This document shows positions 34,620-45,995 of a stretch of DNA of 64,000 bases, in pieces. The notes below the pieces were generated by a model, which was not told the DNA's origin, searched no databases, and was given only the letters and a program-made list of their open reading frames with translations. How positions within the stretch are numbered: position 1 is the stretch's first letter; each line of letters begins with the position of its first letter. The translations under genes were made by a program, and so were the position numbers. This DNA comes from Moritella marina ATCC 15381 (GTDB lineage Bacteria > Pseudomonadota > Gammaproteobacteria > Enterobacterales > Moritellaceae), in assembly GCF_008931805.1 (NCBI RefSeq), contig NZ_CP044399.1:1178001-1242000 (forward strand). Reading direction: 5' to 3'.

Positions 34620-36086
34620 ATGATGAATAAAAGATCAAAGAAGGTTGAAAACGACGTGAGCGAAGTTTTAAATTATGTGACTGAAATGAATAACGATAAA
34701 CCAGTGACGCGCGCAGCGATGCCTACCGCGTTAAACTTGGATTCGTTTCTTAGTCAGCCAGCACGAGTGCTAGCGACTAATAGCTATTTACAACGCCAAG
34801 AACAGCGTGAGTCAAATGCTCGCAGCTATCCGCGTCGTTTGCCATTTGCGTTAAAACGCGGCCAAGGTATCTTTGTTGAAGATACTCAGCAACAGATCTT
34901 TATTGATTGTTTAGCTGCTGCTGGTACGTTGGCACTGGGTCACAGTCATCCCGATGTGACAGCTGCTTTGATAGAAGCAGTACAGTCCGAAGTACCAATG
35001 CAAACATTAGATCTGATGACGCCAGTCAAAGATCAGTTTATGACGCAGTTATTGGATCTACTACCGGGTAATATGGCGGCTAATGCACGTATTCAAATGT
35101 GTAGCCCTTGTGGTTCAGATGCGGTTGAAGCGGCGTTAAAGCTGGCTAAAATTGCCACTGGTCGTCGTTCGATTCTGGCTTTCTCGGGTGCTTATCACGG
35201 CATGACGCATGGCGCGTTAGCAATGATGGGTAACTTAGGACCTAAATCAGCATTAAGCATGACGGGCGCGGATGTGCAAATCATGCCATTCCCGTATGCA
35301 CCACGTTGCCCGTATGGTTTAGGTGAAACAGGTATTAAAGCCAGTCTTTACCAGTTAGAAACAATGCTAACAGATCCAGAATCAGGTGTTGCTAAACCAG
35401 CGGCTATAATCGTTGAAGCAGTGCAGGGTGAAGCAGGTTCATTACCGGCAGATCCTACTTGGTTACGCGGTTTACGTGATATCACGAAACGTCACGGCAT
35501 CGTGCTTATTATTGATGAAATTCAAGCGGGCATGGGTCGTACGGGTAAAATATTTGCATTTGAACACGCTGATATTGAACCGGATGTGATCGTGGTATCG
35601 AAAGCGTTAGGCGGTGGTCAGCCATTAGCTGCTGTGATCTATCACAGTGACTTTGATAAATGGCAGCCAGGTGCGCACGCGGGTACCTTCCGTGGTAATC
35701 AGCTAGCAATGGCATCAGGCATGGTAGTTATGCGCCACCTTGCTGAAAACCAATTACATCTGCATGCAGGTGCGATGGGCGCGAAGTTAAAGCATGATTT
35801 AGAAGCGATTGACTCAGCTGTTATTGGCGATATTCGTGGTCGTGGTTTGATGCTAGGTATCGAGATTGTTGATCCTAATGGTACACGTGATGTGCTAGGT
35901 AACTTGCCACAAGATGGCGTGCGCGCAAAAGCGATTCAACAAGCGGCATTACGTCGTGGTTTGATTATCGAATTAGGCGGGCGTTTTGGTTCTACTATCC
36001 GCATGTTACCACCACTGATTATCCAACCTGAAGAAATTGATGTGGTTGTGGCAATCTTAACGGATGCTGTTAATTCAGTTGCTTAA
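34620..36086 (+). CDS. dat: Diaminobutyrate-2-oxoglutarate aminotransferase
   Basis: A class III PLP aminotransferase of about 488 residues. Seen: CSPCGSDAVEAALKLAKIAT, the Asp of IIDEIQAGMGRTG and the PLP lysine in VVSKALGGGQPLAAVI. It makes L-2,4-diaminobutyrate from aspartate semialdehyde, feeding ddc. Starts at 34593, 34620 and 34623 are all possible. I prefer 34620/34623 because AAGGTGG lies just upstream. The N-terminal 45 residues are not conserved catalytic sequence. It is the last gene before a strong terminator. Confidence 0.9.
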   Translation: MMNKRSKKVENDVSEVLNYVTEMNNDKPVTRAAMPTALNLDSFLSQPARVLATNSYLQRQEQRESNARSYPRRLPFALKRGQGIFVEDTQQQIFIDCLAAAGTLALGHSHPDVTAALIEAVQSEVPMQTLDLMTPVKDQFMTQLLDLLPGNMAANARIQMCSPCGSDAVEAALKLAKIATGRRSILAFSGAYHGMTHGALAMMGNLGPKSALSMTGADVQIMPFPYAPRCPYGLGETGIKASLYQLETMLTDPESGVAKPAAIIVEAVQGEAGSLPADPTWLRGLRDITKRHGIVLIIDEIQAGMGRTGKIFAFEHADIEPDVIVVSKALGGGQPLAAVIYHSDFDKWQPGAHAGTFRGNQLAMASGMVVMRHLAENQLHLHAGAMGAKLKHDLEAIDSAVIGDIRGRGLMLGIEIVDPNGTRDVLGNLPQDGVRAKAIQQAALRRGLIIELGGRFGSTIRMLPPLIIQPEEIDVVVAILTDAVNSVA

Positions 36087-36140
36087 ACGGCAGGGCGCGA
36101 GTGGATAAAGGGTTTATTCTCTTAGCGTTCATTTGTTAAT

Positions 36141-36175
36141 AAAAAGGCCTTTAGTTCTGAACTAAAGGCCTTTTT
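36141..36175. terminator. Strong bidirectional intrinsic terminator
   Basis: AAAAAGGCCTTTAGT (36141-36155) pairs perfectly with ACTAAAGGCCTTTTT (36161-36175) around a 5-nt loop. T-tracts follow on both strands, so it ends both the norspermidine operon and the convergent chemoreceptor gene. Confidence 0.92.
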
Positions 36176-36223
36176 ATCATTTTATTTTACAATTTTACAA
36201 TATTGCTAGGTTAGCAAGAGGGT

Positions 36224-38137
36224 TTATCTCAGTTTGAACTGACCTACAATCGCAACTAACTGTTCGTTTGAACTAGCAAGTTCACGGGTACTGTCCATGG
36301 TTTTATTACCATTATCAGTAAGCTGATTAACCATGCTTTGGATCATTGTCATGTTACGGTTGATTTCTTCCGTCACAGAACTTTGTTCCTCTGCCGCAGT
36401 CGCAATTTGAATACCAAGATCATTAATCTGCATCACAGAGGTTGTCATTGAATCAAGATTATCGTTCACGCTAGCAGTGGTTGTTGCTGTTTGTTGGCAG
36501 CTTGCTTTGGTGATATCCATCGCACGTACAACCATGTCTGCACCACTGCGTAAGCGGGTTAGCATCTCATTAATTTCAGAGGTACTTTGCTGTGTTCTAG
36601 CCGCAAGGGTGCGTACTTCATCGGCAACAACGGCAAAACCACGACCTTGCTCACCAGCACGTGCGGCTTCGATTGCAGCGTTTAGCGCAAGTAGGTTCGT
36701 TTGGTCGGCAATTTCACCAATGACACTTAATACTGTGCTGATTTTGTGAGTATCTTCATTCATTGTTTGAATGTTTAACGCCATCGCTTCAACTTCATTT
36801 ACCAAGTCTGCAACACCATGTACAGCACCTTCAACAACGGCTTTTGATTCATGCGCTTCATCGGCTGATTGTTGGGTAAAGGTTGCTGATTGTGCTGCAT
36901 TTTGCGCAACACTGTCTGCTGTTGAACTCATCTCGGTAACTGCAACAACAACTTGGTCAGTCTCACTCGCGTGATCCACTAATACCTTATTGTTGTGTTC
37001 AGTCTGCGATTTTAATTGCTCGATACCTGATGATATATGATCGGTAGATTGAGAGATCTCTAACATCATATCTTGTAAGTTGATCACGAAACGGTTAACG
37101 GCTTCGGCTATCTGACCTAAATCATCATTACTTGTTACGGCAAGGCGTTGGGTTAAATCAGCATTACCGTGGGCAAGGTCAACGACCGTTGATTTTAACG
37201 CGAGAATAGGGCGGTATAGATGGTTAAGTGCGGCATATACAATGGCTGACGCGATAATAATAAGCAGCAGAGCACCAAGTAATGTCTCTTCTAATAGTTC
37301 TTTTACTGTAGCGTAGTGCGCTGATTGATCTACGGTAATAACTAAATGCCAGTTCATTGCATCATCAAGTTTGATGTTTTCAAAGTAGCTGACTTTATCT
37401 GCGCCATTGACGTTGAATTCAGAGACACCTTCATCATTATTCAGCATTTTTTGCTGTAGTTGCGCATAACCTATGTCGTCAGCTAATTTACTTTGACCTG
37501 GATTATTAATTTGTACTGTCGATGCGATGGTCGTACCTTGATTGTCATGCAGGCTAGTTACTGCATTGGCAAATGCCGAGTTACGTACCATATCATTCAA
37601 TACACCTAGCTCGATATCAGCAAGTAACACACCTGCCAGACGACCATTTTGATAAAAGGGTTCAGCGATGCTAATCAGTAACTGTTTAGTCAGGGCATCT
37701 TTATACATGGCTGTTACGATCGTGCCACGTTTTTGTTGTGCGAGTGTATACCAATCACGAGTACGGGGGTCATAACTCGCAAGGTCGCGTTTACCACTTG
37801 CCGCGCCATAAGAGCGACCATCTGCAAAACCGACCACAATATCGCTCGCTTTTGTTGCAGCTGTGATTTGTCGAACCATTAAATGTAACTGTTCATCATC
37901 ACGTGCTTGCGAAAAGTCAGGCGCAGTCGCGATTAAACCTTCTTTAATCGTTTGAAACCAAACGTTGATCTTTGCCGATGTTGTATCCACTTTTAGCATA
38001 GAGTAATCATTGATATTACTCGACATTGAAGTAGATAGCTGGCGATAAGAAAAGAAGTTAGAAATAGTTAAAGTCGTTATTAAAAGCAAAATAATGACAG
38101 AGATTATTCGCCCTTTAAAACTTGATAGAAAATTCAC
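36224..38137 (-). CDS. Methyl-accepting chemotaxis protein, dCache (amino-acid type) 1
   Basis: A 637-residue chemoreceptor: N-terminal transmembrane helix (about 11-30), periplasmic dCache domain (about 35-280), second helix (about 285-305), HAMP, and a cytoplasmic MCP domain with the hairpin tip [20 protein letters not shown]. The dCache domain carries the complete amino-acid-binding signature Y122, R127, W129, Y145, D174, with the same spacing as described for PctA-type sensors. The C-terminus lacks an NWETF-type CheR tether. It shares the strong terminator with the norspermidine operon. First of four tandem paralogues. Confidence 0.93.
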   Translation of the reverse strand: MNFLSSFKGRIISVIILLLITTLTISNFFSYRQLSTSMSSNINDYSMLKVDTTSAKINVWFQTIKEGLIATAPDFSQARDDEQLHLMVRQITAATKASDIVVGFADGRSYGAASGKRDLASYDPRTRDWYTLAQQKRGTIVTAMYKDALTKQLLISIAEPFYQNGRLAGVLLADIELGVLNDMVRNSAFANAVTSLHDNQGTTIASTVQINNPGQSKLADDIGYAQLQQKMLNNDEGVSEFNVNGADKVSYFENIKLDDAMNWHLVITVDQSAHYATVKELLEETLLGALLLIIIASAIVYAALNHLYRPILALKSTVVDLAHGNADLTQRLAVTSNDDLGQIAEAVNRFVINLQDMMLEISQSTDHISSGIEQLKSQTEHNNKVLVDHASETDQVVVAVTEMSSTADSVAQNAAQSATFTQQSADEAHESKAVVEGAVHGVADLVNEVEAMALNIQTMNEDTHKISTVLSVIGEIADQTNLLALNAAIEAARAGEQGRGFAVVADEVRTLAARTQQSTSEINEMLTRLRSGADMVVRAMDITKASCQQTATTTASVNDNLDSMTTSVMQINDLGIQIATAAEEQSSVTEEINRNMTMIQSMVNQLTDNGNKTMDSTRELASSNEQLVAIVGQFKLR

Positions 38138-38311
38138 GTTAACAAATACCCTTTAATGGTTACAAATGTTGCTATAAAGCTGATTTTTGGTTATATATTC
38201 AGCTTTATTCGATTTTTGGCATATCGTATCATTCATATGAAAGCTGGTGTAGGATTTTGTAAGTGATTGTAACGTAAAATGTGGTGAGAAATACTGGCTT
38301 GTTAATAAACG

Positions 38312-38359
38312 ATCAGACTTTATACTCATTAATTGATATAAAGTAATATAAAGTCTGAT
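38312..38359. repeat. Perfect 13-bp inverted repeat downstream of the second MCP gene
   Basis: ATCAGACTTTATA (38312-38324) and TATAAAGTCTGAT (38347-38359) are exact reverse complements with a 22-nt spacer. It follows the stop of the second MCP gene (-) and probably forms its terminator, though no strong T-tract follows. Confidence 0.5.
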
Positions 38360-38392
38360 ATTTTAACTTAATGTTTCATTTATGCTTAATTG

Positions 38393-40297
38393 CTATTTTA
38401 GTTTAAATTGGCTGATTATTTGCGTTAACTCATCATTACAATTCGATAGGTCGTGTGTGCTATCCATCGTCTTGTTTCCGTTTTGAGTAAGCTGTGTCAC
38501 CATGGTGCGGATCGCGGTCATATTACGATTAATTTCTTCGGTCACAGAACTTTGCTCTTCGGCTGCCGTTGCGATCTGAATACCAAGGTCATTGATTTGT
38601 ACAATGGAGTTCGTCATACAATCGAGACTTTCATTCACACTTGCTGTGGTATTTGCCGTCTGCTCACAACTTGTGCGTGTCGCGTCCATCGCATTGACTA
38701 CGCTGTCAGTACCACGATTTAGATTATTAAGCATTTCGTTAATTTCAGAGGTACTTTGTTGGGTACGCGCAGCTAATGTGCGTACTTCATCTGCAACAAC
38801 CGCAAACCCACGACCTTGCTCACCAGCGCGCGCTGCTTCAATAGCTGCATTTAATGCAAGTAGGTTAGTCTGGTCTGCGATACCACCAATGATGCCTAAT
38901 ACCGCACTGATTTTTTTGGTGTCGTTATTCATGGTTTGAATGTTTGTTGCCATGCATTCAACTTCATTCACTAAGTCTGCAACACCTGACACTGCGGTAT
39001 CGACGACAACTTTTGATTGATTGGCTTGATCGGTTGTTTGCTGCGTAAAGCTAGCTGATTTAGCTGCGCTTTGTGCAACACTGTCTGCGGTCGAACTCAT
39101 TTCGGTGATCGCGACAACGACTTGCTCTGTTTCATTTGCATGCTCAGTTAATACTTGGTTATTCTGTTCTGTTTGGTTTCGTAGCTCACTGATACCTGTC
39201 GAGATATGTACTGTTGAATTCGCTATTTTGAGCATCATTTCTTGTAAGTTAATAATGAAGCGGTTAACAGCTTCGGCTATTTCCCCTAGATCATCATTAC
39301 GCGTTACAATGAGGCGCTGAGTCAAATCACCATCACCTCTAGCAAGGTCGTTAATCATCTCTTTTAGTGCAAGGATTGGTGCATATAGGCGTGACAAGCT
39401 CACATAAATAACAAGTGATGAAAGTAATACCAGTACAATACTCGAGAGTAATAATATTTGTGAACTCTCATTAACTGCGGCTAAATGTGATTTTTTATCT
39501 AGGGTCGTAATGATTTTCCATACGGTATTATCATCTAATACTAATGTTGAGAAATAGACGATTTTCGCAAAACCATAATCATCTAACTCGATCATACCTT
39601 GATCGTTATTTTCAATATGTGTTTTTAATTGGGTGTATTCTTTATTACGGTTTGGTGCTTTTTGGCCAACTATTTCTAGTGGATCTGTGGTGGCGATTGC
39701 CATTGTTTCTTTGTTATAGAGTGTCGTCACTGAATCTTCAAGTACAGAACGTTCTACCATTTCTTGCAATATACCTAATTTAATATCGGCAAGCAGCACA
39801 CCCGAAAATTGACCATTGGTGAAAAATGGTTCAGCGATACTGAGCAGTAATTCACCTGTTGTAGAATGTTTATAAATATTCGTAACGATGGTTTTTCGCT
39901 TCATTTTGGCATCTTTGTACCAATCTAGTTCTCGTGCATCAATATCGACTTTACCGTGTAAGGCACTGTATAAACTGCCATCCTCATAGCTAGCGACAAT
40001 GTCATTCGCTTGTGTTGCAAATTCGATCTGTTTTACCATGCGCAGCGTTTCGCTGTCTTCATGACGAATCGCAAAATCAGGCGCACTTTTTGTAAGGCCT
40101 GTTTTCATTGTGCTAAACCATGTTGTAATTCTATCGGTAGTCGTCGATACGTTTAGTTTAGAGTATTTATCAATACTCGATACCATTGAAGCGGACATCT
40201 GGTTATTGGAAATAACAGCAGAAATGACCAATGAAATGGTGAGTAAAAGTATTACGCTGGCAATAATTTTACCTTTAAAACTTAACAGAGAATTCAC
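38393..40297 (-). CDS. Methyl-accepting chemotaxis protein, dCache 2 (divergent ligand site)
   Basis: A 634-residue paralogue with the same architecture as its neighbours, including the [20 protein letters not shown] hairpin tip. The ligand region differs. Where the others read YDPR-x-RDWY, this one reads [10 protein letters not shown] and is three residues shorter, so the signature Tyr and Arg are absent (W126, Y142 and D171 remain). It may therefore bind a ligand without an alpha-carboxylate or be signal-modified. The cytoplasmic domain is intact and presumably functional. Confidence 0.93.
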   Translation of the reverse strand: MNSLLSFKGKIIASVILLLTISLVISAVISNNQMSASMVSSIDKYSKLNVSTTTDRITTWFSTMKTGLTKSAPDFAIRHEDSETLRMVKQIEFATQANDIVASYEDGSLYSALHGKVDIDARELDWYKDAKMKRKTIVTNIYKHSTTGELLLSIAEPFFTNGQFSGVLLADIKLGILQEMVERSVLEDSVTTLYNKETMAIATTDPLEIVGQKAPNRNKEYTQLKTHIENNDQGMIELDDYGFAKIVYFSTLVLDDNTVWKIITTLDKKSHLAAVNESSQILLLSSIVLVLLSSLVIYVSLSRLYAPILALKEMINDLARGDGDLTQRLIVTRNDDLGEIAEAVNRFIINLQEMMLKIANSTVHISTGISELRNQTEQNNQVLTEHANETEQVVVAITEMSSTADSVAQSAAKSASFTQQTTDQANQSKVVVDTAVSGVADLVNEVECMATNIQTMNNDTKKISAVLGIIGGIADQTNLLALNAAIEAARAGEQGRGFAVVADEVRTLAARTQQSTSEINEMLNNLNRGTDSVVNAMDATRTSCEQTANTTASVNESLDCMTNSIVQINDLGIQIATAAEEQSSVTEEINRNMTAIRTMVTQLTQNGNKTMDSTHDLSNCNDELTQIISQFKLK

Positions 40298-40315
40298 AAC
40301 AAATGTTCCTTAATG

Positions 40316-40362
40316 ATTAGACAGATTATAATACCAATATTATATAGGACAAGCTGTCTAAT
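40316..40362 (-). repeat. Nested inverted repeats upstream of the second MCP gene
   Basis: Outer arms ATTAGACAG (40316-40324) and CTGTCTAAT (40354-40362) enclose inner arms TATAATA (40327-40333) and TATTATA (40338-40344). On the minus strand it lies 19-65 bp before the start codon, so it may be a promoter operator or a leader hairpin. Confidence 0.5.
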
Positions 40363-40610
40363 TACCTATTTTATAAAGTAAAATTTAATTCTTAAATTAA
40401 AGTTTAAGGTTTATGTTGTTGATATATATATGTTTAAGTTAAACTTGGTTGTTTTTTCTTTAAAGTACAGTATGGAAACCTATGTTTACTTAGTGTTTTT
40501 GAATGTACTAAATGTGAGGTATGACAGTGTGAGAGAGTTCAGGTTTAATGGTTTTGTTCTTGGTGCTGTTAATTTGATTGTTAATAGGTTATTCATGGCG
40601 CGATTTAAAG

Positions 40611-40641
40611 TGTCTTTGGTATTAAATTAATACCAAAGACA
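40611..40641 (-). terminator. Hairpin terminator of the third MCP gene
   Basis: TGTCTTTGGTATTA (40611-40624) pairs with TAATACCAAAGACA (40628-40641) with a 3-nt loop, about 30 bp beyond the stop of the third MCP gene. The T-tract on the minus strand is short. Confidence 0.6.
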
Positions 40642-40671
40642 AGACTTAAAACAGACCTTAATAAGGAGGGA

Positions 40672-42585
40672 TTAGCCTAATTTAAATTGTGCCACGATAG
40701 CCACAAGTTGCTCGTTTGAACTTGCAAGTGTATGCGTACTGTCCATGGTTTTCTCACCGTTTTCAGTTAATTGCGAGACCATATTTTGTATCATTGTCAT
40801 GTTACGGTTAATTTCCTCGGTGACTGAACTTTGCTCTTCGGCGGCTGTAGCAATCTGAATACCAAGGTCGTTTATTTGCATAACAGAATTAGTCATCGAA
40901 TCAAGACTGTCATTGACGCTAGCAGTGGTGTCCGCTGTTTGTTGACAGCTGGCTTTGGTGATATCCATTGCTTTAACAACAGTATCTGCACCGCCACGTA
41001 AGCGCGTTAACATCTCGTTAATTTCAGAAGTACTTTGTTGCGTTCTTGCTGCAAGCGTACGCACTTCGTCAGCAACGACCGCAAATCCTCGGCCTTGCTC
41101 GCCTGCACGTGCAGCTTCAATTGCCGCGTTTAATGCGAGTAGGTTAGTCTGATCGGCAATTTCACCGATGACACTGAGAACTGAACTTATTTTATGGGTA
41201 TCTTCATTCATGGTTTGAATGTTAAGTGCCATTGCTTCGACTTCATTAACTAAATCGGCCACACCTCTTACTGCCCCTTCAACGACATTTTTAGATTGGT
41301 GTGCTTCATCCGTTGATTTCTGGGTATACGTTGCACTTTGTGCCGCACTTTGAGCCACGCTGTCAGCAGTCGAACTCATCTCTGTCACAGCAACAACAAC
41401 CTGATCTGTTTCACTGGCGTGATCGATTAGCACGGCGTTGTTGTGCTCTGTTTGTGATCGTAGTTGTTCAATACCATTGGAAATGTGGTTTGTGGATTGC
41501 GATATTTCCAGCATGATATTTTGTAAGTTAATAATAAAGGTGTTTACGCCCTCTGCAATTTGGCCTAAATCATCTTTACTTGTCACTTCCAAACGTTGTG
41601 TTAAATCGCCGTTACCTTGTGCAAGATCTTGAATGGTCGATTTTAATGCGATGATGGGTTGGTAAAGCTTATTAAGGGCTACGTATATCAGTAGCGATAC
41701 AATAAGAATTAAAATAATCGCCGTAATGATTGAGTCTTCTAGACTATCAGTGATAACAGCGTGGTGGCCTTCTTTATCTAGCGTTACTAATATATGCCAG
41801 CTTAATTGCTCATTGAGTTTAACGGATTCGAAGTAGCTTATTTTTTCTTTTTCATTTACAGATAAAGTGAACTTACCGTGATCTTCAGCTAACATTTTTC
41901 GTTGTAACTGGGTAAAGGCTGTATCATCTGCAAGTTTAGATTCACCTGGATTGTCGATTTTATCTGTTGATGCGATGGCTGTGCCATATTCGTCATATAA
42001 GCTGGTAGTTGCATGTGCAAATGCCGATGCTTTGACGATATCTTCAAGGATATTCAATTCGATATCAGCCAGTAGAACACCTTGTAATTGACCATTCTTA
42101 TAGAAAGGTTCGGCAATGCTGACTAATAAGTTCTGGGTAAATGCATCTTTATACATAGGTGTAATAATGGTTTTGCCTTGGCGTTTTGCTTCTATATACC
42201 AATCTCGTCCACGTGGGTCGTAATCGCTTACAAAACGTTTTCCAGATAGTGCACTATACGAGCCACCATCTTCAAAGCCAACGAGGATGTCTGTTGCTTT
42301 TGTTGACGCATTTATTTGCTGTACCATAAGATTGATCTGATCATCATTACGGGCAATTGCAAAATCAGGGGCTGTACCCACTAGACCATCTTTGATCGTT
42401 TGGAACCATGCATTAACCTTATCGGATGTACTACTGACCTTGAGCGTTGAATACTGATCTATATCGGCTTTCATTAGACTTGATAGCTGGCGATAAGATA
42501 GAAAGTTTGATATTGCTAGCGTCGTGATGAGCAGTAACATAATTACTGTAATTATCCGGCCTTTAAAACTTGATAAAAAATTCAC
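40672..42585 (-). CDS. Methyl-accepting chemotaxis protein, dCache (amino-acid type) 3
   Basis: A 637-residue chemoreceptor closely related to the first. The amino-acid signature is complete: Y122 and R127 in [11 protein letters not shown]129, Y145 and D174 in [13 protein letters not shown] and MCP signalling domains are intact. The ligand pocket around the motif differs from copies 1 and 4 ([15 protein letters not shown]), so the amino acid bound may differ. An upstream sequence matching a sigma-28 -10 element is noted separately. Confidence 0.93.
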   Translation of the reverse strand: MNFLSSFKGRIITVIMLLLITTLAISNFLSYRQLSSLMKADIDQYSTLKVSSTSDKVNAWFQTIKDGLVGTAPDFAIARNDDQINLMVQQINASTKATDILVGFEDGGSYSALSGKRFVSDYDPRGRDWYIEAKRQGKTIITPMYKDAFTQNLLVSIAEPFYKNGQLQGVLLADIELNILEDIVKASAFAHATTSLYDEYGTAIASTDKIDNPGESKLADDTAFTQLQRKMLAEDHGKFTLSVNEKEKISYFESVKLNEQLSWHILVTLDKEGHHAVITDSLEDSIITAIILILIVSLLIYVALNKLYQPIIALKSTIQDLAQGNGDLTQRLEVTSKDDLGQIAEGVNTFIINLQNIMLEISQSTNHISNGIEQLRSQTEHNNAVLIDHASETDQVVVAVTEMSSTADSVAQSAAQSATYTQKSTDEAHQSKNVVEGAVRGVADLVNEVEAMALNIQTMNEDTHKISSVLSVIGEIADQTNLLALNAAIEAARAGEQGRGFAVVADEVRTLAARTQQSTSEINEMLTRLRGGADTVVKAMDITKASCQQTADTTASVNDSLDSMTNSVMQINDLGIQIATAAEEQSSVTEEINRNMTMIQNMVSQLTENGEKTMDSTHTLASSNEQLVAIVAQFKLG

Positions 42586-42636
42586 GTGGACATCCTTATA
42601 ATAAATCGAATCGAGAGTGTAGACTCGCGTTAAACA

Positions 42637-42677
42637 GCGATAACACTATCGCAATTACTTGTTATAAGCTTATCGGC
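42637..42677 (-). promoter_or_regulatory. Inverted repeat and sigma-28-like -10 element upstream of third MCP
   Basis: On the minus strand, 42670-42677 reads GCCGATAA, identical to the sigma-28 (FliA) -10 consensus, 85 bp before the start codon. The nearest TAAA is 19 bp upstream instead of the usual 15, which weakens the call. Between it and the gene lies GCGATAACACTATCGC (42637-42652), a perfect 6-bp inverted repeat. Confidence 0.35.
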
Positions 42678-42833
42678 AGGAAATATTGATATCGCATTTA
42701 AAGTTATAGGTAGGTGATCTATGTCACGTAAATAAAGCAGTTGTAACCATTAAGTAATAAATCATGATGAAGACGGGGAAGGGGTGCTACCCTGCTTGAT
42801 AAAGGGGCAACACCACTGATAAGTAGCGCTGTG

Positions 42834-44747
42834 TTACTTCAGTTTGAACTTACTTACTATTGCCATTAAATGCGCATTGTTGTTTGCCAGTTCATGTGAA
42901 CTATTGAGAGTTTTGTCGCTGTTGCTTGTTAACTGATAAACCATTGTTTGAATTGATGTCATATTACGGTTTATCTCTTCTGTTACAGAGCTTTGTTCTT
43001 CAGCTGCAGTCGCAATTTGAATCCCTAAATCATTAATTTGTAACACTGATTCAGTCATTGAATCTAGGCTGTCGTTAACGCTTTCTGTTGTTTCTGCGGT
43101 TTGTTCGCAACTCGATTTTGTTGTATGCATTGCTTTGACTGCTGAGTCTGCACCATGACGTAATCGCGTTAACATGTCATTAATTTCAGATGTACTTTGC
43201 TGTGTTCTGGCTGCTAATGTTCTGACTTCATCCGCAACCACTGCAAAGCCGCGGCCTTGTTCGCCTGCTCGGGCTGCTTCAATGGCGGCGTTTAGCGCAA
43301 GCAAGTTAGTTTGGTCGGCAATTTCACCTATGACACTGAGTACAGAACTTATTTTATTGGTATCCTCGTTCATGGTCTGAATACTTACCGCCATAGCGTC
43401 AACTTCAGTCACTAGTTCGGCTACACCATAAACAGCGCCTTGAACCACAGTTTTAGAACGCTTGGCTTCATCTGTTGATTTTTGGGTAAAGGTAGCAGAC
43501 TGAGCAGCACTTTGAGCGACGCTATCAGCTGTCGAGCTCATTTCGGTGATCGCAACAACAATTTGTTCGGTTTCACTCGCATGATCTAGCAGAACATTAT
43601 TATTATGTTCTGTTTGTGAACGCAGTGCGTTAATACCTGCAGATATATGCTCAGTTGACTGAGATATCTCTAACATCATACTTTGCAAATTAGCGGTAAA
43701 TTTGTTTACTGCTTGTGCTATTTGACCTAAATCATCATTACTATATATTTTAATTCGACGTGTTAAATCGGCGTTACCTTCCGCTAAATCTACGATTGTT
43801 TCCTTTAACGATAGGATAGGTTGATATAAACGATTTAACGCCATCAAAATGATAATGCTGGCTAAGATAACTAGGATAAGTCCAGTAATAAATGCGCTAT
43901 CTAAACTTTCAGCTATTTCGATAAAGTGTGACGATTTGTCTACTGTGATAGCGACTTTCCAAGAAATGCTATCATCTAGGTTTAATGTCGTGAAATAAGC
44001 CAGTGTTGTTATCTGGCCTTGGTTAAATTCAAACGTGCCTTTTTGATTATTTGATAGCGTGTTTTTAAATGGGGTAAAGGCAGCATTAGCTGAGTCTAAA
44101 GGCTTACCTACAACTTGACGATTATCTGTTGACGCAATCGTCATGCCTGTCATGTCGTATAAATTAAGCGTGGTATTTTCAAATGTGGAATTTTGAATAA
44201 AGTTGCTGACAGTCTCTAAGCGGATATCAGCTAATAACACACCAGTAAATTGACTATTATAATAAAAAGGTTCTGCGATACTTATCATCAATCCACCCGT
44301 TGTAGCATCACTGTAGATCCCGGTTATGATTGTTTCGCCTTTTTGTTTCGCGTCTTTATACCAATCGCGGACGCGTGGATCATAGCTTTCTAAGCTTAGT
44401 TTACCGTCTATTGCGGTAATGGCTGTGCCGTCTTCATAAGCGGCTAAGATATCATTGGCGTCGGTAGCGAGAGATAATTGTTTCACCATAAGCAATAACT
44501 GCGCTTCATCACGCGGCACTGCAAAGTATGGAGCCGTTGTTACAAGTCCTTTTTTAATACTTTGAAACCAGCTATTCACTTTATCTGCGGTACTATCAAC
44601 TTGTAAATGTGAATATTTATCAATGTTACCTACAATAGAGGTAGATAATTGTCGATAAGAAATGAAACTCGCAATCACCAGTGATGAAATAACAAGTAAC
44701 ATGACAACGGTGATGATACGCCCTTTGAAACTAGATAAAAAATGCAT
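42834..44747 (-). CDS. Methyl-accepting chemotaxis protein, dCache (amino-acid type) 4
   Basis: A 637-residue chemoreceptor, the most upstream of the tandem set. Amino-acid signature complete (Y122, R127, W129 in [11 protein letters not shown]145; D174). HAMP and signalling domains are intact, with the same hairpin tip as its paralogues. The region between the Cache signature and the second helix differs most from copies 1 and 3, consistent with a distinct ligand. No CheR-tether pentapeptide at the C-terminus (ends VSKFKLK). Confidence 0.93.
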   Translation of the reverse strand: MHFLSSFKGRIITVVMLLVISSLVIASFISYRQLSTSIVGNIDKYSHLQVDSTADKVNSWFQSIKKGLVTTAPYFAVPRDEAQLLLMVKQLSLATDANDILAAYEDGTAITAIDGKLSLESYDPRVRDWYKDAKQKGETIITGIYSDATTGGLMISIAEPFYYNSQFTGVLLADIRLETVSNFIQNSTFENTTLNLYDMTGMTIASTDNRQVVGKPLDSANAAFTPFKNTLSNNQKGTFEFNQGQITTLAYFTTLNLDDSISWKVAITVDKSSHFIEIAESLDSAFITGLILVILASIIILMALNRLYQPILSLKETIVDLAEGNADLTRRIKIYSNDDLGQIAQAVNKFTANLQSMMLEISQSTEHISAGINALRSQTEHNNNVLLDHASETEQIVVAITEMSSTADSVAQSAAQSATFTQKSTDEAKRSKTVVQGAVYGVAELVTEVDAMAVSIQTMNEDTNKISSVLSVIGEIADQTNLLALNAAIEAARAGEQGRGFAVVADEVRTLAARTQQSTSEINDMLTRLRHGADSAVKAMHTTKSSCEQTAETTESVNDSLDSMTESVLQINDLGIQIATAAEEQSSVTEEINRNMTSIQTMVYQLTSNSDKTLNSSHELANNNAHLMAIVSKFKLK

Positions 44748-45093
44748 GTTACTTAATCCTTCAGAACATTATTTGGTTGTTGGTTTATGCCATAGCACAA
44801 GAGCGCTGGATAATAGCGACAAGACTTTTTATTGTATATTTGTTTATATAATAAGCTGTAGCTAGATCACCTTTATTAATATTTTGCCTAATACTTTATG
44901 CTATCATTTTAAAATACGGCATATTTAATGACCAATTATGGTCAGGCGGTCATTTATATTGTTCTTTATATAGGCTCGATTGATCTACATCATAATGAAA
45001 GTAAAGCTAGGTAATAATATTCGACAGTGGTAATTATTCATTATAATCTCTCGATTATTTCTATCCCCATCTTAAACTAATGGTCCTAATATC
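44748..45093. other. Divergent intergenic region between fourth MCP and DsbA-like gene
   Basis: This 346-bp region holds both promoters. The only notable element is a palindromic GACCAATTATGGTC (44930-44943) with a further GGTCAT downstream, 150 bp before the DsbA-like gene. I cannot link it to a known regulator. No ORF is convincing. Confidence 0.4.
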
Positions 45094-45774
45094 ATGATGA
45101 AATCTATCTTTAAACCCTTGTTGTTCGTGCTTGTATCGTTAATAGCACTCAGTGGCTGTAGCGAAGACAATAATCCAAAAGAAGGCACTGAATATGCCAT
45201 CATACCGACACCAATGGCAGATTTACCGAATGTAGTCGAGATCTTCTCGTTAGCGTGTGGTAATTGTAAAGGTATGGAAACGATGATCCCTGCAATTGAA
45301 GAGATGACAAAAATTGATATTGCTAAAACCCATGTAACGTTTAACGAAAGTGCGCAACGTTCGGCTTATGTTTATTATGCTGCAGCAATTCAAAATAATG
45401 GCAAGCCGAGCCACGAAATGATGACTGACCTATTTACGTATACGCAAAGTGGTAATGGTGCGGACAATCATGATCACGGTGAAGGTAAAGTAGAAGAAGA
45501 GCCTGAAGTCGCAATGACGCCAGCCGAGAAAAAAGCTGAGATGATTGGCATTTTCAACAAATATGATATGCAGAGTCCTATCGATTTAAGCGAAGCTCAA
45601 CACGAAGCTGTGTATCAAGAAATGGTTAAAGCTGAAACTGTGGTGACGAATGCTAATATTGCCTCTGTTCCAGCGTTCTTAGTACAAGGTAAATACTTGG
45701 TAAATTCTGGTGCACATAAAACATTAGAAGAGCTAGCTGCAACAATTACTTATTTGAATAAGTTAGATAAGTAA
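45094..45774 (+). CDS. DsbA-fold thiol:disulfide lipoprotein with His/acidic insert
   Basis: A 226-residue lipoprotein (lipobox LSGC, Cys about residue 22) with a DsbA-like thioredoxin fold: active site ACGNCKGM (C55, C58) and cis-Pro segment SVPAFLVQGKYLVNSG. Residues about 120-140 form an unusual charged insert (NHDHGEGKVEEEPE) that could bind metal. The CGNC dipeptide is unlike CPHC of DsbA, so the redox potential may differ. Membrane-anchored DsbA-like proteins often serve specific substrates. It is monocistronic with its own terminator. Confidence 0.85.
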   Translation: MMKSIFKPLLFVLVSLIALSGCSEDNNPKEGTEYAIIPTPMADLPNVVEIFSLACGNCKGMETMIPAIEEMTKIDIAKTHVTFNESAQRSAYVYYAAAIQNNGKPSHEMMTDLFTYTQSGNGADNHDHGEGKVEEEPEVAMTPAEKKAEMIGIFNKYDMQSPIDLSEAQHEAVYQEMVKAETVVTNANIASVPAFLVQGKYLVNSGAHKTLEELAATITYLNKLDK

Positions 45775-45803
45775 TGTCTAATTTTTAGATTTAATCTGAA
45801 TTT

Positions 45804-45834
45804 AAAGGGATGGCTATGATGCCATCCCTTTTTG
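45804..45834 (+). terminator. Intrinsic terminator of the DsbA-like gene
   Basis: AAAGGGATGGC (45804-45814) pairs with GCCATCCCTTT (45821-45831), loop TATGAT, followed by further T residues. Confidence 0.88.
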
Positions 45835-45995
45835 TATCTGCTTTCATTCAAAGGTTAATTGTATCGATTGTGAACATAAATAAGGAAATGTATAGATTTC
45901 ATGACAAAATATAGGGGGGAAATAGACTTTAACAGTAGACATAATAGTTAATGAAATTTATCATTCGTGAAATTTTTGATAAAGAAGTATAAATA

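Larger units (their letters stand above)
40298..40671. other. Intergenic region between second and third MCP genes
   Basis: This 374-bp gap has the promoter side of the second MCP gene (nested dyad at 40316-40362) and the terminator of the third (40611-40641). An open frame at 40430-40630 (+) encodes a low-complexity hydrophobic peptide without a ribosome site or recognisable features, and I treat it as chance. Confidence 0.5.

Noticed and set aside
40430-40630. Open frame of 66 codons between MCP genes
   Set aside because: Hydrophobic, low-complexity translation, no ribosome site, overlaps the hairpin terminator of the third MCP gene.
36224-44747. Long near-identical DNA segments that could be read as mobile repeats
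   Set aside because: They are the conserved signalling domains of paralogous chemoreceptors. No terminal repeats or transposase are present.
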